A stretch of DNA of 64,000 bases from Isoetes taiwanensis (Eukaryota; Streptophyta; Lycopodiopsida; Isoetales; Isoetaceae): assembly GCA_021234155.1 (NCBI GenBank), contig JAJEKV010000063.1, forward strand, positions 6,323,710-6,387,709, written 5' to 3'. The position numbers and the translations under genes were made by a program. The notes below the pieces were generated by a model. That model saw only the letters and a program-made list of their open reading frames with translations. It did not search any database and was not told where the DNA came from. Shown here one piece after another: positions 35,733 to 47,899 of this stretch (the stretch's first letter is position 1; every line of letters starts with the position of its first letter).

Positions 35733-36343
35733 TGTATCTGATATTCAAATTTTGTTTCGATAGTATTCTAACTCAAGAGGAAGATGATTTGGAGCTGCAT
35801 TGAATCGCCTATCATTTACAAAAGTTCCATGCTACCAAAATCAACAATCCTAGAACTTTTAGCTATTCTTTACTCTTTTCAGGAAGGGCAACAGTTTCTT
35901 GAAAGCTCCCTCCTCCTCCTCCTCCTCCTCCCCCTCCCCCGGAAAATGCCTGTGTACACTGATCATCAAAACCTGGAGTATTTTTAGTCTACTCAATTTC
36001 TTGATCGTCGTCAGGAACGATGGCTTATACATATATCATCTCGCTTTGATTTTGTCATCAAATTTTGGCGTGGCACACTTTAAGGGAAACTAGATGCTCT
36101 CTCATGCAAATTGTATTTGGAACCTAAGATGGGGGAACCCGCATTTGATCAGCAATCCTAGATCATTCTTGGTCCCGGTCGATCACAGCTTCTTACCACT
36201 TCGTTGTTCGAGATTCCTCATGATAGCACTCTGTTGGGGGCAATCCAGACTGCACTCACCACAAATCCCTTGGCATATGATATCCTTTCTCACCTTGGTT
36301 CAGGCCCTTCCACCAGTTCACCTTAGCATTTAGACTGTAATGA
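35733..36343 (+). pseudogene. chromovirus RNase H, continued
   Basis: Reads SILTQEEDDLELH, IAYHLQKFHATKINNP, then PVYTDHQNLEYF, FLDRRQERWL, SSRFDFVI and LDALSCK: RNase H and the segment before the integrase. Many stops. Interrupted at 36343 by a retrocopy; the 14-bp duplication starts at 36330. Confidence 0.8.
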
Positions 36344-36861
36344 CCTTTTTCTTTTTTTTTTTTTTTTTTTGGGAAGGCAAGATATTTTTATTTTTATTAA
36401 TATTATGTAATAAATACATTTATTCAAGGCTCCATAATAGCCAGATAGCCTAACGTGTCTGCACTATAGACCCAGATGTGCGAACAGAAAATAGCGTAAC
36501 TCCACAAAATCATTTGAAGCAAAATATCATGTGATAGACTGAAGGCGACACCACCTAATATTCCACCCCGAAGATAACAAGTAGATGTAGCAAGTACAGG
36601 GAAAGCTTCCTTCCATGCGTTAACTAGAGCCTGCAGTCCCACATGCATCGAATACTAGAGGAAGGGCACAATGCTTTTCCAAAGTGTACTAAGTGCAGAG
36701 CCCTTACCATCTTCTCCAGCCCATATGTCTCCAAGACCCTCTCTAAATAAATGGGTGGTCCACCTTTCTTGCCCTTACCCCACTCTCTTGCTTGAGTTTT
36801 CGTCTCCATAAATGCTCTTACTAGCTGTGACGCCACTTAATCCTCCCGTACCAAGTGGCAA
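36344..36861 (-). mobile_element. 518-bp poly(A) retrocopy with 14-bp target duplication
   Basis: TTAGACTGTAATGA (36330-36343) recurs at 36862-36875 with one mismatch, and a T run at 36352-36370 is the poly(A) tail of a minus-strand copy. Its 5' part encodes a 70-codon frame from 36836 (MASQLVRAFMETK..., ETYGLEKMVRALHLVHFGK) that I do not recognise, then goes out of frame. A retrocopied host mRNA or a LINE ORF1 fragment are both possible. Confidence 0.65.
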
Positions 36862-37900
36862 TTAGACTGTGATGATTTTTACGTCCATAATGGCCTGATT
36901 TTTCTGCACAATATCTTGTATATTTTTGATGGTGCTCCTCAACTTTAAGCTACAGTTTATCGTGATGCTCCTCTAGCTTGGATTGCCAAAACTTTGGAAC
37001 CCATTGCTCGAGATTATTGGTGGTCAGGTCTTCGCCACACTATCAAGACTTTTGTATGCTCATGTGACACGCTGCCGTGCAAAAGCGCCCAAGCATCTTT
37101 CACAATGGCCTGTTTTGGCTTTTACCAGTCCCAGCATGTACTTGGAAGAGTAATTCAATGAATTTCAGTGACGAGGTCCCATCTTCCCAGGGCCATGATG
37201 TCATCCTTTGTCGTTAACTGCTTCTCCAAGATGGGCACATTTCATTCCTTGCAGTACCTTCGTCTCCAATGAAGCTGCAACTGATCATTTGCTTGGAGAA
37301 GTAATTCGACTCCATGGCTTACCAAATATCATTGTTAGTGACCACGGTCCTTAATCATCTTCTAGGGGTGTCTTCCGCAGCTCCTGCATGTAAAATGATC
37401 GCTATCTTCTGGATATCACCCATAGATCAATTGGCAAGTAGAACATACTCATCAGACCCTCGAGCAATATTTGCAATGCTTCATCAATTACCAGGAGGAT
37501 AACTGGGTTCATTGGCTACCCTTGGCAAAGTTTGCTTACAATAATCCATACTTTTATGGGCCAAACACCATAGGATGACTGGGTTGATTGGCTATCTTGG
37601 CGGAATTTCCTTACAATAATTCTATGTATCCATTTTTCTACTGGCCAAACGACATTCTATATCAATTCTGCACTCATCCCTGATGGTCCTTGGCACTCAT
37701 CCTCAATGGCCTGATAAAGTTACAGAGTCTCATCATCACTATCTAGAGAAGCCTAGCCTGAGTACTCCAATTCCGCTCGACATCACGTCATTGTCTCGGA
37801 TGGTATGATGTCCATATTATACTCGTATGTACAAAGATAGCCATCATATGGATGCGAAAAGTAGTTGAATGAAGCAGGGTTCGAATTCACAATTTTCTAG
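36862..37900 (+). pseudogene. chromovirus integrase remnants
   Basis: In rotating frames: LLPVPACTW and SQGHDVI (start of the catalytic core), LLGEVIRLHGLPNIIVSDHGP (second catalytic Asp region), and a QTLEQYLRCFINYQ-like segment near 37440-37500. Two overlapping versions of the following FAYNNS-type region lie at 37510-37640, suggesting a small duplication. Too many stops to be functional. Confidence 0.7.
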
Positions 37901-37979
37901 TTGCAAGACATACACCTTTGACAAGTGAGGTTCAACTTCACAACTTTCTAGTTGCAAGACATACACCTTTGCCAAGTGA
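37886..37979 (+). repeat. 43-bp repeat, period 51 bp
   Basis: TTCACAA(T/C)TTTCTAGTTGC and the next 25 bp occur at 37886-37928 and 37937-37979 with two mismatches. Confidence 0.9.
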
Positions 37980-38133
37980 ACTACTAATACTCCTTGAAAA
38001 CATCCTCTTGCATCTTTTTATATACATAACTATTTCCAAGAGGTTCTGGAACCTACATACATGTAGGACACATGGCGCGATCTCATTCTTTGGAGCGGCA
38101 TGATCCTGAATCGTTGGCCTAGAAGTCAAAACC

Positions 38134-38145
38134 TATATATAAAAG
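38134..38145 (+). promoter_or_regulatory. TATA box, possibly in an LTR remnant
   Basis: TATATATAAAAG followed by a pyrimidine-rich leader-like stretch, a layout often seen in LTR U3/R regions. No partner LTR was found. Confidence 0.3.
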
Positions 38146-38199
38146 TGCCTCTTTCTTGTCGAAGCATTCTATTTCAACACTAATCTTGAGTCTTCTGAA

Positions 38200-39900
38200 A
38201 TCCTTGTATTCTGCTCTATTTTATCAAGTATATTCAGTTTTCCAACGTATTTCTCGTGTATCTTTTATTTTTTTCTCTTGTTTTTGTGTAGGTTCATGAC
38301 AATAATCAATTGACATTTTTTTTTTTAATTGACAAATAGATATAAACTTTCTCGTAATCTATTGCTTTGTAAAATAGTCGAAATTATCCACCATTTCGGA
38401 GTGAGAATAAATGTGAGCAGTCGTTCTGTACAAAGAAATGCTGGCCCATAATAAGAGCAATTAGCTCTATTATATCTCTATCTGCATCAGAAAGTGGATG
38501 TTCTCTTATAAAAATTCTATTCTACTCCAAATTCAATTAGAGATCTACAACCAAACCCGAAGCTCTTTAAAGCATAGAACTACACTGATCTCTACCATCT
38601 GCAGCTGCATCATGAGACAAAACTTCTGTTATCGCCAACCCCTAAATGATCAACGCAGGTTAAACTAATAGTTTGACAAGTGACCAAGTACAAATGTGAT
38701 GTACGTGTACATAAACAAACATGGTGCTACGCACGAGGGGTTGTCCTTCGATGGCCCGAGAGTGTGTTTTTATAGTTTCTGTTTCGTCGTTTTGTGTTGG
38801 GACTTATTTGGTTTGCGTGGAGCCATGTAAATGCTATGAACACTGGGTGCAATATTGTTGGCACTGGAGTTTTGGGTTTTGTTGATGAGGCTGTTCAAGT
38901 TTGTTTGAAATGATTTTCTATACTTGCTAATGCTTTGTGGACTAGCATATGGAAATATTATGGAGACATGAAGGAGCGGTGTCAATCAGAGGCAGAGAAA
39001 AAGATAAGGGTATTAGCAATGCACTTGAGGATGAGCAATTCGTGTGGTAGACGTATTTGTATTGCGGTTTTTAGAGCATACATGATGACTACAGATTTGA
39101 AGGAGGAACATATACATGTAGATATGAAGGAGAACATCATCACAAATATCTGAACCTTTTAAATAGAAAAGGACCTATATGATGCTCTCTGTGCCACCAT
39201 AATTTTAAGACTCAAACGTGCAAAATCTGGGCATTTAACTAAAAGCACGTGACAAGTACCCCAATAATAATATAACTCATTAGGGAAATGGTCTTTTATA
39301 GAAATCATTACTACCAAACTACACATTCTTTTTGTCTTCGTGGACGTTAAAAATCTACTCTATTTCTTAAATATGAACTACTATCACATGCATGTAATTT
39401 CAACAAAAGTCAAGTCTTTATTTTCAATATAAAAGTCAAATGCAATATGTGGTCAAGCAAGTCAAGTCAAGTTATACAATTTTGTTTATAAAATGCCATA
39501 TGTGGGCTTTTCAAACAAATACGAGCCTAATATGCTGCAATAGCTATGAACTTATTGCACAAGCAAAATTCCTAACGGAGAGGCGCTTCCTAATGTTAAC
39601 TTCAATTGGTTAAAACTGTTCAAGAGTTGCAGCTTTGTGCAATGTAGCAAAACTGCCATTTTGTCCGTGGCTTTGCAAATTTGAACCCGAGTAACCGGCT
39701 TCTGGTAGATCATGTGTATAACGCTTTTCTTGCTATCTTTCTCTTGCAATCCTTCAATTTGTTCAAATTCTATGCCAATGAATAGAATCCCAAACACGCT
39801 CTTAAGTAGTATGGTTTACATTGAACCAGAACCTTGCACAAAATTGAATCTTTTCTCATGATTGCTTAAGGAATTGAATCGGCATATCAAAGAGATATAT
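38200..39900. other. AT-rich spacer
   Basis: Only short frames (for example 38935-39153 + and 39552-39797 -) without recognised motifs. A T11 run at 38316-38326 is flanked on both sides by AATTGACA. Confidence 0.4.
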
Positions 39901-39901
39901 A

Positions 39902-42600
39902 TTTTTTTTTGAAGGACTTGAGCCTTTATTATCCAGAGAAAGTTACAGAGTACAATGGGGACTAATAACTCGGTGGAGAGAATGCCCACCAAAGCAAAAC
40001 CACCCCACTCAAATACAACATCTAAACAATATGAAGAGCAAGCAAAAACTCATAAGTAAGTATGAATATGAAGATAGTGCTCCCAAATACGGCTCTTCAC
40101 CTCATTAGCAATTGATGAGCACCTGAATGCTTTAACAACTCGTTGTTGGGCATCAAGAAGGATCTGTGCATCTGAACAAGCAAGACCTTTGAATATGAGA
40201 AGATTCCTTCTTTTCCAAATGGACCAAATGATCCATGCAGAAGCCAAATGAGACGCCCTTTTTGCTAAATTATCCCAACTATTTGGATAGACTGCTAATA
40301 ACACCTGCTAGCTATTCAAATTGCAGCGAAAGAGGCCTTGAAGCCACAACCAAGCATGTCTGACATGTCTACATAGGAAGAAGCAATGCTCAATTGTCTC
40401 GTCCCTCTGTGCACATAAGGGACAAAGTGCAGATACCTCTGGACAAAATCTGTGCACCAGAATATTAACGCGCAGACAATGATGAATGACTTGCCACCAT
40501 AAAACAGATACTTTGGGATGGAGTAGTTTATCCCATTGCTTTCTGCCGATCCCTAAGAACGACCAAAGGCCACTTGGACGAAGGAGGCAAGACGTCCGCA
40601 GCAAGCAAGACCTTGTACATGGAATTCACCAACTTATCTGCTTTGATACGCTCATGAACTACCCAAGGCTGGGGGTCATCCACTTGTGCTACTGGAGGAA
40701 GAATTGAAGACACCTTCTGTCAAATAGCTTGATCCCACCTTACAAGGAGGAACTTAGCTCTAAACTCTTCCCATGTCAGGAACTGCCTTTGATTATTATA
40801 CCAATCAGATGCTCTCCATCGACGTTGCGTCAATGGGTGGACTGAAGCTACCAGAGGACCATCGTCCAATGGAATCCACCAACAACTTGCAGTAGTGCTA
40901 GTGTGCGCAAGATGGTGAAAATGAAACAGAGATTGTACAGTCTCCCATGCAACTAGCAATCCTCTAAGAAATAGGGACGCATTAGGGTATGCGGTCAGTG
41001 GATAAAACAGAGCCCAGGGGAAAAGTGGCCTAAGAGATCGAGACCCAAAAGAAGTGCACATCTGCAAAGACTGATAAATAAGACGGGAACCCGGGGACTC
41101 ATCTACATTATTCAAAATTCTCCAAATAAACTTAGAAATCATCACCTTGCTCTTCTGCAAAAGAAAATTGATCATTCCAAGGCCACCAAGATGCTTTGGC
41201 AACATGCACTTTTTCCAACTGACTTTGACAGCAGCACCCTCCTCTGTTCCCCCCCAGGTGAAGTTCCTGACAACCCTGACGAGAAGTTGTACCTTTGACT
41301 GTGGAGCCAACATGAACGAAGCCATATACATATGGGTGCTGCTTAAAACTGACTTAGCCACAACGATTCGTCCTGCCATGGAAAGCTTCGCTGTGGACCA
41401 CCAGAAAAGGTGCTTTTTCAAGCCCTTAATCGCTGCCTCCCACGCATCTCCTGATGAGATATGAACACCTACAGAGATACCAAGAAGTTTGGTTGCTTTA
41501 CTATGGGGAAGGATCTTCCATGGATAGGCAGTTACACATGGTGGAATTGGAGAGCCCAATGCCCATAGTGCTGTGCACTTCTGCCAACCCACAAAAATAC
41601 CAGATGCAAGGGAAAAGGAATCCAACAAGGAAACGACATTCTGCAAATTTTGCTCATCTGCCCTCAGAAAAAGGAAAGTTTCATCCGCATATTGATTACA
41701 GATCTCCTACGACCCATTGTTCATAGGAAGTCCATGCAAGATTCCCTCCTGTGCGGCAAGAGAGAAGACCTGGGCAAGGACCTCTGCCACAACTGTAAAT
41801 AACAATGGAGCTAATGGGCAGCCCTGACGGATGCCACGACCCACCTGAAAGAATGCTGAGGGTTCCCCTTGGAAGAGAATAGAAGAGCGAGCAGAATAAT
41901 GAAGCCTCATGACATCAGCTGTGAATTGTGCACCAAAACCAAAGCGTAAGAGGCACTTCTCTAAGAAGCCCCAGTCGACACTGTCATATGCTTTTGCAAA
42001 GTCCAACTTCAAATTATACAATTTCATGGCCCTGAAGTCGAGCCCAGTAAATACCTTCATAGGCAGCGCAGCAGCTACGTTGTTTAATATGCATCGTCGT
42101 GGCAGAAATCCTGATTGTGTAGAGGATATAGAATCAACAAGAATATCCCGAAGCTTTTGTGCATAAGCTTTGGCAAAGATCTTGTACACAGAAGATAGTA
42201 AGGTGATAGGGCGCCAGTCCGAAATTGTTGAAGATTCCTTACACTTGGGAATAAGAGAAATGCAGCCCGAGTTAAGAATTTTGTCTAGACGCCTTTGCCT
42301 CTTGAAATCCTGAAACGCGTCGTACATATCATCGCCAACCCAATCCCATAACTCCTGAAAGAACACCATAGGAATACCATCAATTCCAGGACACTTTCCT
42401 TTCTTCAAAAGGAAGGTAGCATCTGCTAAATCATTCACCGTAATCTCTGCTTCTAGAGTAGCTCTTTGTTCCTCAGATATAATAGGATGTATCTTTGCCA
42501 GTAATGCCTCCTGAAAAGCTGATTGGAAGGGAAGAGGACGAGAAGCAAAAAAGGAAGAAAAGTGGCCATGCAGAAAGAACTTAAGTTGCTGAGGATCAGA
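39902..42600 (-). mobile_element. L1-type LINE, 5'-truncated, with poly(A) tail
   Basis: Minus-strand frames in order: 41707-42438 RT fingers/palm (KKGKCPGIDGIP, DWRPITLLSSVYKI, TQSGFLPRRCI, LDFAKAYDSVDW, GIRQGCPLAPLLF); 40720-41646 thumb and beyond (LLGISVGVHIS, SMAGRIVVAKSVL, HLGGLGMINF); 40308-40604 zinc-binding zf-RVT domain (VLWWQVIHHCLRV, CPLCAQRDETIEHCFFLC); 40050-40304 the C-terminal WIIWSIWKRRN motif. A T run at 39903-39911 is the A tail. AGAGATAT flanks both ends (about 39892 and 42598), a possible target duplication. The YxDD box falls at a frame break near 41700. Frameshifted. Confidence 0.85.
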
Positions 42601-43100
42601 GATATGTACTGTTCCTCACAAAGACAGTTGCAAATTTTCTAATTTAAACTTTTGTTTGAACTGATTTTAGAGTAACAATACCTGTTCTCTTTATAGACTA
42701 ATTTGGTGCTCTTTATAGAGTTCTTACCCACGTCGTTCAAAGATGTGGCTGCTGCGCAACACATTAGAGTTTTTTTGAGGTCAAATAAGGGCCTCCTAAG
42801 AATATATTAGGGGGGCCGCCACGTAGGATGCCGAACCTAGCTTCCCCCCTCCATACCTAAATTTCACTCTCCCCTAACCTAACTACCTAACCTCCGAACC
42901 TAACCCCCTGAACCTAACCCCGCAATCATTATTTCCTAACGACCTGAATATTTGATGATTATATCTAGGATTTTCGTTTTCCCACCTTCGAGCTTATGCC
43001 ATCGAGCTTCAGCACCATCGATCGAGCTTGCCCTCGCGCCATCGACCTTGCCATCGCGCCATCGAGCGCCAACGATCTTGGCATCGCGCCCAGACAGTTT
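42601..43100. other. C-rich tract and ATCG-rich repeats before the 43-kb gene
   Basis: 42840-42930 is strongly C/T-rich (CTAACC-type words). 42990-43090 holds about eight loose repeats of GCCATCGAGC / CGCGCCATCG. No coding support. Confidence 0.5.
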
Positions 43101-43119
43101 TTGAATTCGAATTATGGCG

Positions 43120-43179
43120 GATTCTTGCCAGCAAATAGAGCGAAATTTTTCAATTTCGCTCTGTTTGTTGGCAAGAATC
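43120..43179. repeat. 60-nt hairpin in the 5' leader of the 43-kb gene
   Basis: GATTCTTGCCAGCAAATAG and its near-complement CTGTTTGTTGGCAAGAATC close a 60-nt foldback with few mismatches, about 50 nt upstream of the start codon at 43228. Confidence 0.85.
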
Positions 43180-43227
43180 TTCCTAATTCTAATCTCCGCT
43201 CCGGTTCTCGGTCTTTTGCAACGTCAA

Positions 43228-45860
43228 TGGCAAAGGTATTTGGTTTCCGAGTCGTCATTGCATTCCTTTGAGTGTTCTTCCTTCTAATACTTCTGTTTCA
43301 GGATCAAACTAATTCCGAGGGTCAATTTAGAGTGCAAGTGCCAAAAGAATGCCTGCCTTACAGGAATAAGTTCACTTGGAAGCAACCAATAGATGAAGAT
43401 GCATTGCGAGCTTCTGGAGCCATGAATATAGACCTCTGGGCTAAAGGCCAACTGTATCCATGTGATCCTTTCACTCGAGCCCATCCAAACTTCCACTCTG
43501 CATCTGGTCTTATTGAATTTGCTTGTAAGGGACAGCAAGGGTTACTAGGTTACTGTAATAATTTGGTTAATGGTAATACTGATCCACATTTGCGTGCCAT
43601 GTATAACCACTTGTATAGATTCAATTGCAAAGTTTTATCAGATGTTAATCAGCTCCAACAGGCGAACTACTTTCTGTCTCAACAATGCCGCAAGCTCAAT
43701 GAATTGGAGGTAGAAAATCAGAAATTAATGACTGAGATGAATGCACTGCAGCAAGCAATGAAGAGGGTTGCGCAAGAAAATGATTCCCTTCACAAGCGGG
43801 TCAAACGCTTAAAAAGAACTCTACTGGGGATCAGGGAGAGGGCAAAAAACCTGAAGCCCATAAATATATTAGCCCCTAGGGGTGGAGGCTCAAAAAAAAG
43901 GGTCATGGCTATTAAAAAGCTTATCCAAATCTTGCAGAAGAAAATAAGAGAAAACCTGCTAATATTGCCGGTTTATTAAAGAAATTAGTTACTAAAGATG
44001 ATGTATTGAGAATGTTAAAGCTTCACTCGGTAGCATTCAACTTAGGAAAGTCAGTAGTACATCAAAAGTACTTTTAAGGGTTCTGCGGGGAGTTGGGGAA
44101 CAAATCAAACCTCGAAATCGATGCAAGAACTGTGTGACAATGTCGGAATAAGTAGGCAAGCTTATATTGCTTTGTTCAGATGCTTGCAGGATGGCTTTAA
44201 ACAACAAGGCATTACCAAAACTATTCTACTACCAAGGATGACTAGCGTGATGACTTGTAGGTCATCGAGAAACAGACAAGTGCAAGAGCTTCTTGGTGAT
44301 ATGTATCAGCTGACCAGCAGTGTCAACTTGGATACATTGGCATCCTATACCAAAGGTAAGAAGAAGTCGAAGTTTGGTGATACTTTCTGCCTTAATGAAA
44401 ATAACAATTCTTTGGATAGACTTAACTAGAATGCTTCACTTTTGGTTCGATTTTATGATATGAAGGTAGAAGAGTCTTGTTTGGCAAACTAAGAATTGTT
44501 TTGAAGTCGGATGAAATGGAATTGGTGAAAGGCGAGAAGTACGAGAGGGTTTCGTTGAGTCTAATGAACGAGCTTTGAATACGAGGAATGAAGAGTCAAA
44601 TCTAGATGATAAGTTTTCCGTCGGTCAAATCAGATCACATTTGGTGGGTTGGTTTATTTCAGGTACCGGAGGAAAATCACGAAGATCTTGAAAATGGGTT
44701 TTGATCAAACACCCATTCCCACAATGATTGCCTCTCACGGAATCGGAGAAAAACTTGCGCCCCCCCGGATATGGTGAGTCACGAGGTTGAATGGCATCTT
44801 GTTTATGATTTGAAGACAATAAAATGCATGTGTACGAGAATGAAGCATGGTCTTTGGTAAGACTACTCATGCTTGTCCCTATTGTCTCTATGCAAGAAGA
44901 GATTCAATTTGAATTGGACAAGAGTACATTAGACTGTGTCCGGGATGAGCCACCAAATAGAGAGGAGAAGGACACAACCTTGATGCCAATTCTCGCCAAT
45001 TCCGTTAAGAAGAGTACACATATGCACCCTTCATGCTTTTTTGAGAATCATAGACAAGATGGTTTACATGAGTATCCCGTTTGCTTGGAATAAATCACCC
45101 CAAAGCTCTAGGGAAGCTGCCATGCATGAAGTTGAAAAGGTGCTATCTAATGTGGGACTTCATGGTGGGCACTACAAAATACTTCAAGATCCAAAGGTAT
45201 CCCAAGGGTTCCCCCGAAACCCAGTATGGGTGGTCCAAAGGCTAAGAGGTTTTGCCTCCCCGCGAAGAGAACTTATCCGGTGTTTGGAAGCTTACAAGGA
45301 TCTTATTGCAAATGAGGATGATCGAAAATGATCGTGGCGGATCACGCTGAAGAAAATCAAGGCATGGCGGGATTTCTCCAGACTTGGTAAAGGAAATGCA
45401 AAAAAGGTAGTGCAGGAAAATGATGTTGCCAAATTCCGTGAGGCAATCACAAACTTCACTAAGTCTTTCCCGACGGCATGGGGTGAGGCCAATTTGACTC
45501 ACTATGTCCATATTCTGCATTCGCACATGGCGTGTGGTTTGTCGGGGAGTATGGAAGCCCGGGAATTTGGAATACACGAGGGGAATGGAGAAGTCCCATA
45601 AGCAAGCAAAGAATGCATTCTTCCGTTTCACTCAACCACGAGGGTTCGGTTAGGGAATTCCTTGCAGCAGATGTGCCAATGGTTTTACGAAAGGATGCGT
45701 GTGCAAGTGGGTGAAGAAATCACGGAACCAGTGAATCAACACTTGCTAAGTTGTTTAGACAAAAACCCAAATGGAAAAAGAGGGCAGCTTGGTATAAGTC
45801 CGCACCGTTGAGCGATCAAGGGAGTGGAGATCAATGAGATGTAGGCAAGGCAAAGGTTAT
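43228..45860 (+). pseudogene. decayed gene of unknown family (coiled-coil N-terminus)
   Basis: A tiny first exon (MAK) joins over a GT-AG intron (43237-43301) to a 226-codon exon starting DQTNSEGQF. Its middle holds a coiled coil (about residues 120-200, heptads of Leu/Asn/Gln) and a basic tail. Further pieces follow in shifting frames: 43910-44068 (KKLVTKDDVLRMLKL), 44121-44429 (GISRQAYIALFR, LQDGFKQQGITKT), 44890-45330 (SIPFAWNKSPQSSREAA; HGGHYKILQDP), and 45330-45830. The last pieces read FREAITNFTKSFPTAWG, LTHYVHILHSHM, MEKSHKQAKNAFFRFTQ and MCQWFYERM. At least five frameshifts. The C-terminal layout (HILHSHM then a MEKSHKQ motif) reminds me of transposase-associated proteins, but I cannot name the family. 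Confidence 0.5.
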
Positions 45861-45974
45861 GTCCAGATTGAGAGCTCCCCGATAACGTCTCTCTTGTAAA
45901 AGAGTTGGTTTATTTATCGGTTCGATAGTGCTTTCGGTGTAATGAAATCTTTGTGTTGTAAGTAAATTGGATGC

Positions 45975-46330
45975 ATGTATTGCGCGCCGTTATTAGCGGT
46001 GCGAAATATGGGCCTGTAACTAAAGCGGATCCGCGTATTTTATGCCGCACCGTAGCCACGCGATCTTAAATAGGCCCTTCAATAATTTTGTTATGGCTTT
46101 CGTGGATTTATCGCGTGGCTACTGTCGCGAAATAGGCCCTTGAATAATTTGTAATCGAATGATTTAATGCCGTAGCCCGCGGTGCGCGAAATAGGCCCTT
46201 CAATAATTTGTAACTTCGCCGATTTAGCCGTGGCTACGGTGCGAAATAAACCCTTCAATAATTTGTACACGAGTCAATTTTCATACGTGGCTACGGTGCG
46301 AAAATATGGGCCAGTAACTAGAGAATATTA
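45975..46330 (+). repeat. palindromic repeat array 1
   Basis: Five to six degenerate units of about 67-75 bp: a palindrome TTTCGCACCGTGG/complement, then TAGGCCCTTCAATAATTTGT. The array starts and ends with ATATGGGCC-GTAACTA, and the first unit shares GTAACTAAA-GGATCC-CGTATT with array 2. Confidence 0.85.
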
Positions 46331-46469
46331 ACATATTAGAGAACATATTAACATATTAGAGAATATTTATAGAACATATTATCACGGTATCATATGAAAT
46401 ATTTATGATAGATAGCAAAGGTTACTAGAGACCACGGCAGTATGTCCCTAGTAACCTTCCCCTAGGTTC

Positions 46470-47054
46470 CTAACCCCTTCCCCTTCCCCTGCGAGGTGTA
46501 ACCCATGCATCTGGGTTAGGAATCAAGAGCTCACGCTCATCCCAGCCTGATTCTTCCCACCATATGGGGTACCTAGTCATTAGAAAAAGTAATTCCAGAG
46601 GATGATACTCACGGAAGAAGAGCGGACCCAACTCCACAAAACCGTTGTACACGTTGTAGTACACCCTAATAAGGCCATACACGTGTCCCTTACAAATTTC
46701 ATGAATGAACTCTGATATGTATGCATCCAGAGATTATGCTAAATATCCAGCACGAAGAAGAGGCCTCAATTGCTGTAGCATCTCGTCCAGATAAGGAGGG
46801 GGTTCAAGCATTCCCCTCATTCCAAGTCTCCTATAACATTCAGATGGATTAATTTCCCTCAGTGGCTCATGACCACAATCAAATCGCTCCAGAATGAAGT
46901 TGATCAACTCCATTGTAAGCTCCTTGGTGGGACTGTGGCGCAACCTCCACTCTAAGAAATGGTCCCATAGCTCATCCATTCCAGGCCGCACAGAATGCCT
47001 GGGGCATGCTTGCAGTCCTTCTGGAGTAGCCCAGGGAGGATTGGGTCCAATCAT
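46470..47054 (-). pseudogene. family X copy 1 (~190 aa), one in-frame stop
   Basis: Starts MIGPNPPWATPEGLQAC at 47054 and ends in a basic RGRGRG tail at 46470. It aligns along its length with 47900-48472: HSPTKELTMELINFILERF against HGPTTELARQLINFVIDRY, LEPPPYLDEMLQQL against LEPPSDLEDRLEQL, and LMTRYPIWW against LLSRFPTWD. A single TAA at about 46739-46741 replaces a Tyr codon of copy 2; both halves are otherwise in the same frame. No known domain, signal peptide or membrane segment is recognised. It sits between arrays 1 and 2 and has a purine-rich region upstream. Function unknown; recently broken, or the stop is read through. Confidence 0.55.
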
Positions 47055-47400
47055 TTGCACAAGCAAGCAAGGAACAAGGAGCAAGAAGCAAGGAAGAGGA
47101 CCAAGTAGCAAGGAACAAGGATCAAAATCAAGTAGGAAGAAGCAAGGAACAAGGAAGATCAAGGAGCAAGAAGATCAAGGAACAAGGAAGACCAAATAGC
47201 AAGAACCAGGTAGATGAAGTAGCAAGGAACAAGGAAGATCATGGAACAAGGAAGCAAGCAACAAGATCAAGTAGCAAGATCAAGAGCAAGGAACAAGACC
47301 AAGTAGCATGAAGTAGCAAAGAAGATGAAGGAGCAAGAAGCAAGGATCAAGATCAATTAGCAAAGAACACCGGAACACAAGGTGAGAAGTGAAAGCAAAG
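47055..47400. repeat. purine-rich simple repeat upstream of family X copy 1
   Basis: Loose repeats of AGCAAGGAACAAGGA and AGATCAAG on the + strand, so pyrimidine-rich in the leader of the minus-strand gene. A similar AGCAACAAGAAGC stretch precedes copy 2 at 48490-48570. Confidence 0.8.
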
Positions 47401-47586
47401 GTGAGAACACGAGAAGTGAAAGCAATGTGAAAACATGGAACAAAGGTGAGAAGTGAAAGCAAGGTGAAAGAATTTATAGCTACGACTCAATAATGTTGAA
47501 GTATAATACTATCTTGTTGAAGTATAATACCAAGAAAGTTGAAGAATAATACCAATAATGCTGAAGTATTATACCCTTTGGTGGTG

Positions 47587-47720
47587 GCGAAAGATGGGCC
47601 CGTAACTAAACTGGATCCACGTATTTCGCATTGTAGCCACGGTGCGAAATAGGCCCTTCAATAATTTTTAAGTGAGGCGATTTCGCACCGTGGCCACGGT
47701 CCCGAATATGACCACAAATA
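47587..47720 (+). repeat. palindromic repeat array 2
   Basis: Two units with the same spacer as array 1 (TAGGCCCTTCAATAATTT). It begins GATGGGCCCGTAACTAAACT and GGATCCACGTATTTCGCA, matching the start of array 1. Confidence 0.85.
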
Positions 47721-47899
47721 AAACATTCACATGAGAAAATACAAGGAAAATGGTAGAAGAAACCATTCAATTACACTAAAAGTGTAAGATTGCCAACATA
47801 ATACATGATAATATGAGGTTGTTACTTAATTACACGGAAATCACTTGCTTATGTACTTAATTTCTATGAAAATCTTTATACCAGTCCAGTGGAGTATCT

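Noticed and set aside
43120-43179. Certain microRNA gene
   Set aside because: A hairpin alone is not enough; foldback MITEs give the same picture and no small-RNA data are available.
46739-46741. Stop-codon reassignment or selenocysteine-like recoding
   Set aside because: A single TAA in one paralogue is better explained by mutation; all other genes use TAA/TAG/TGA normally.
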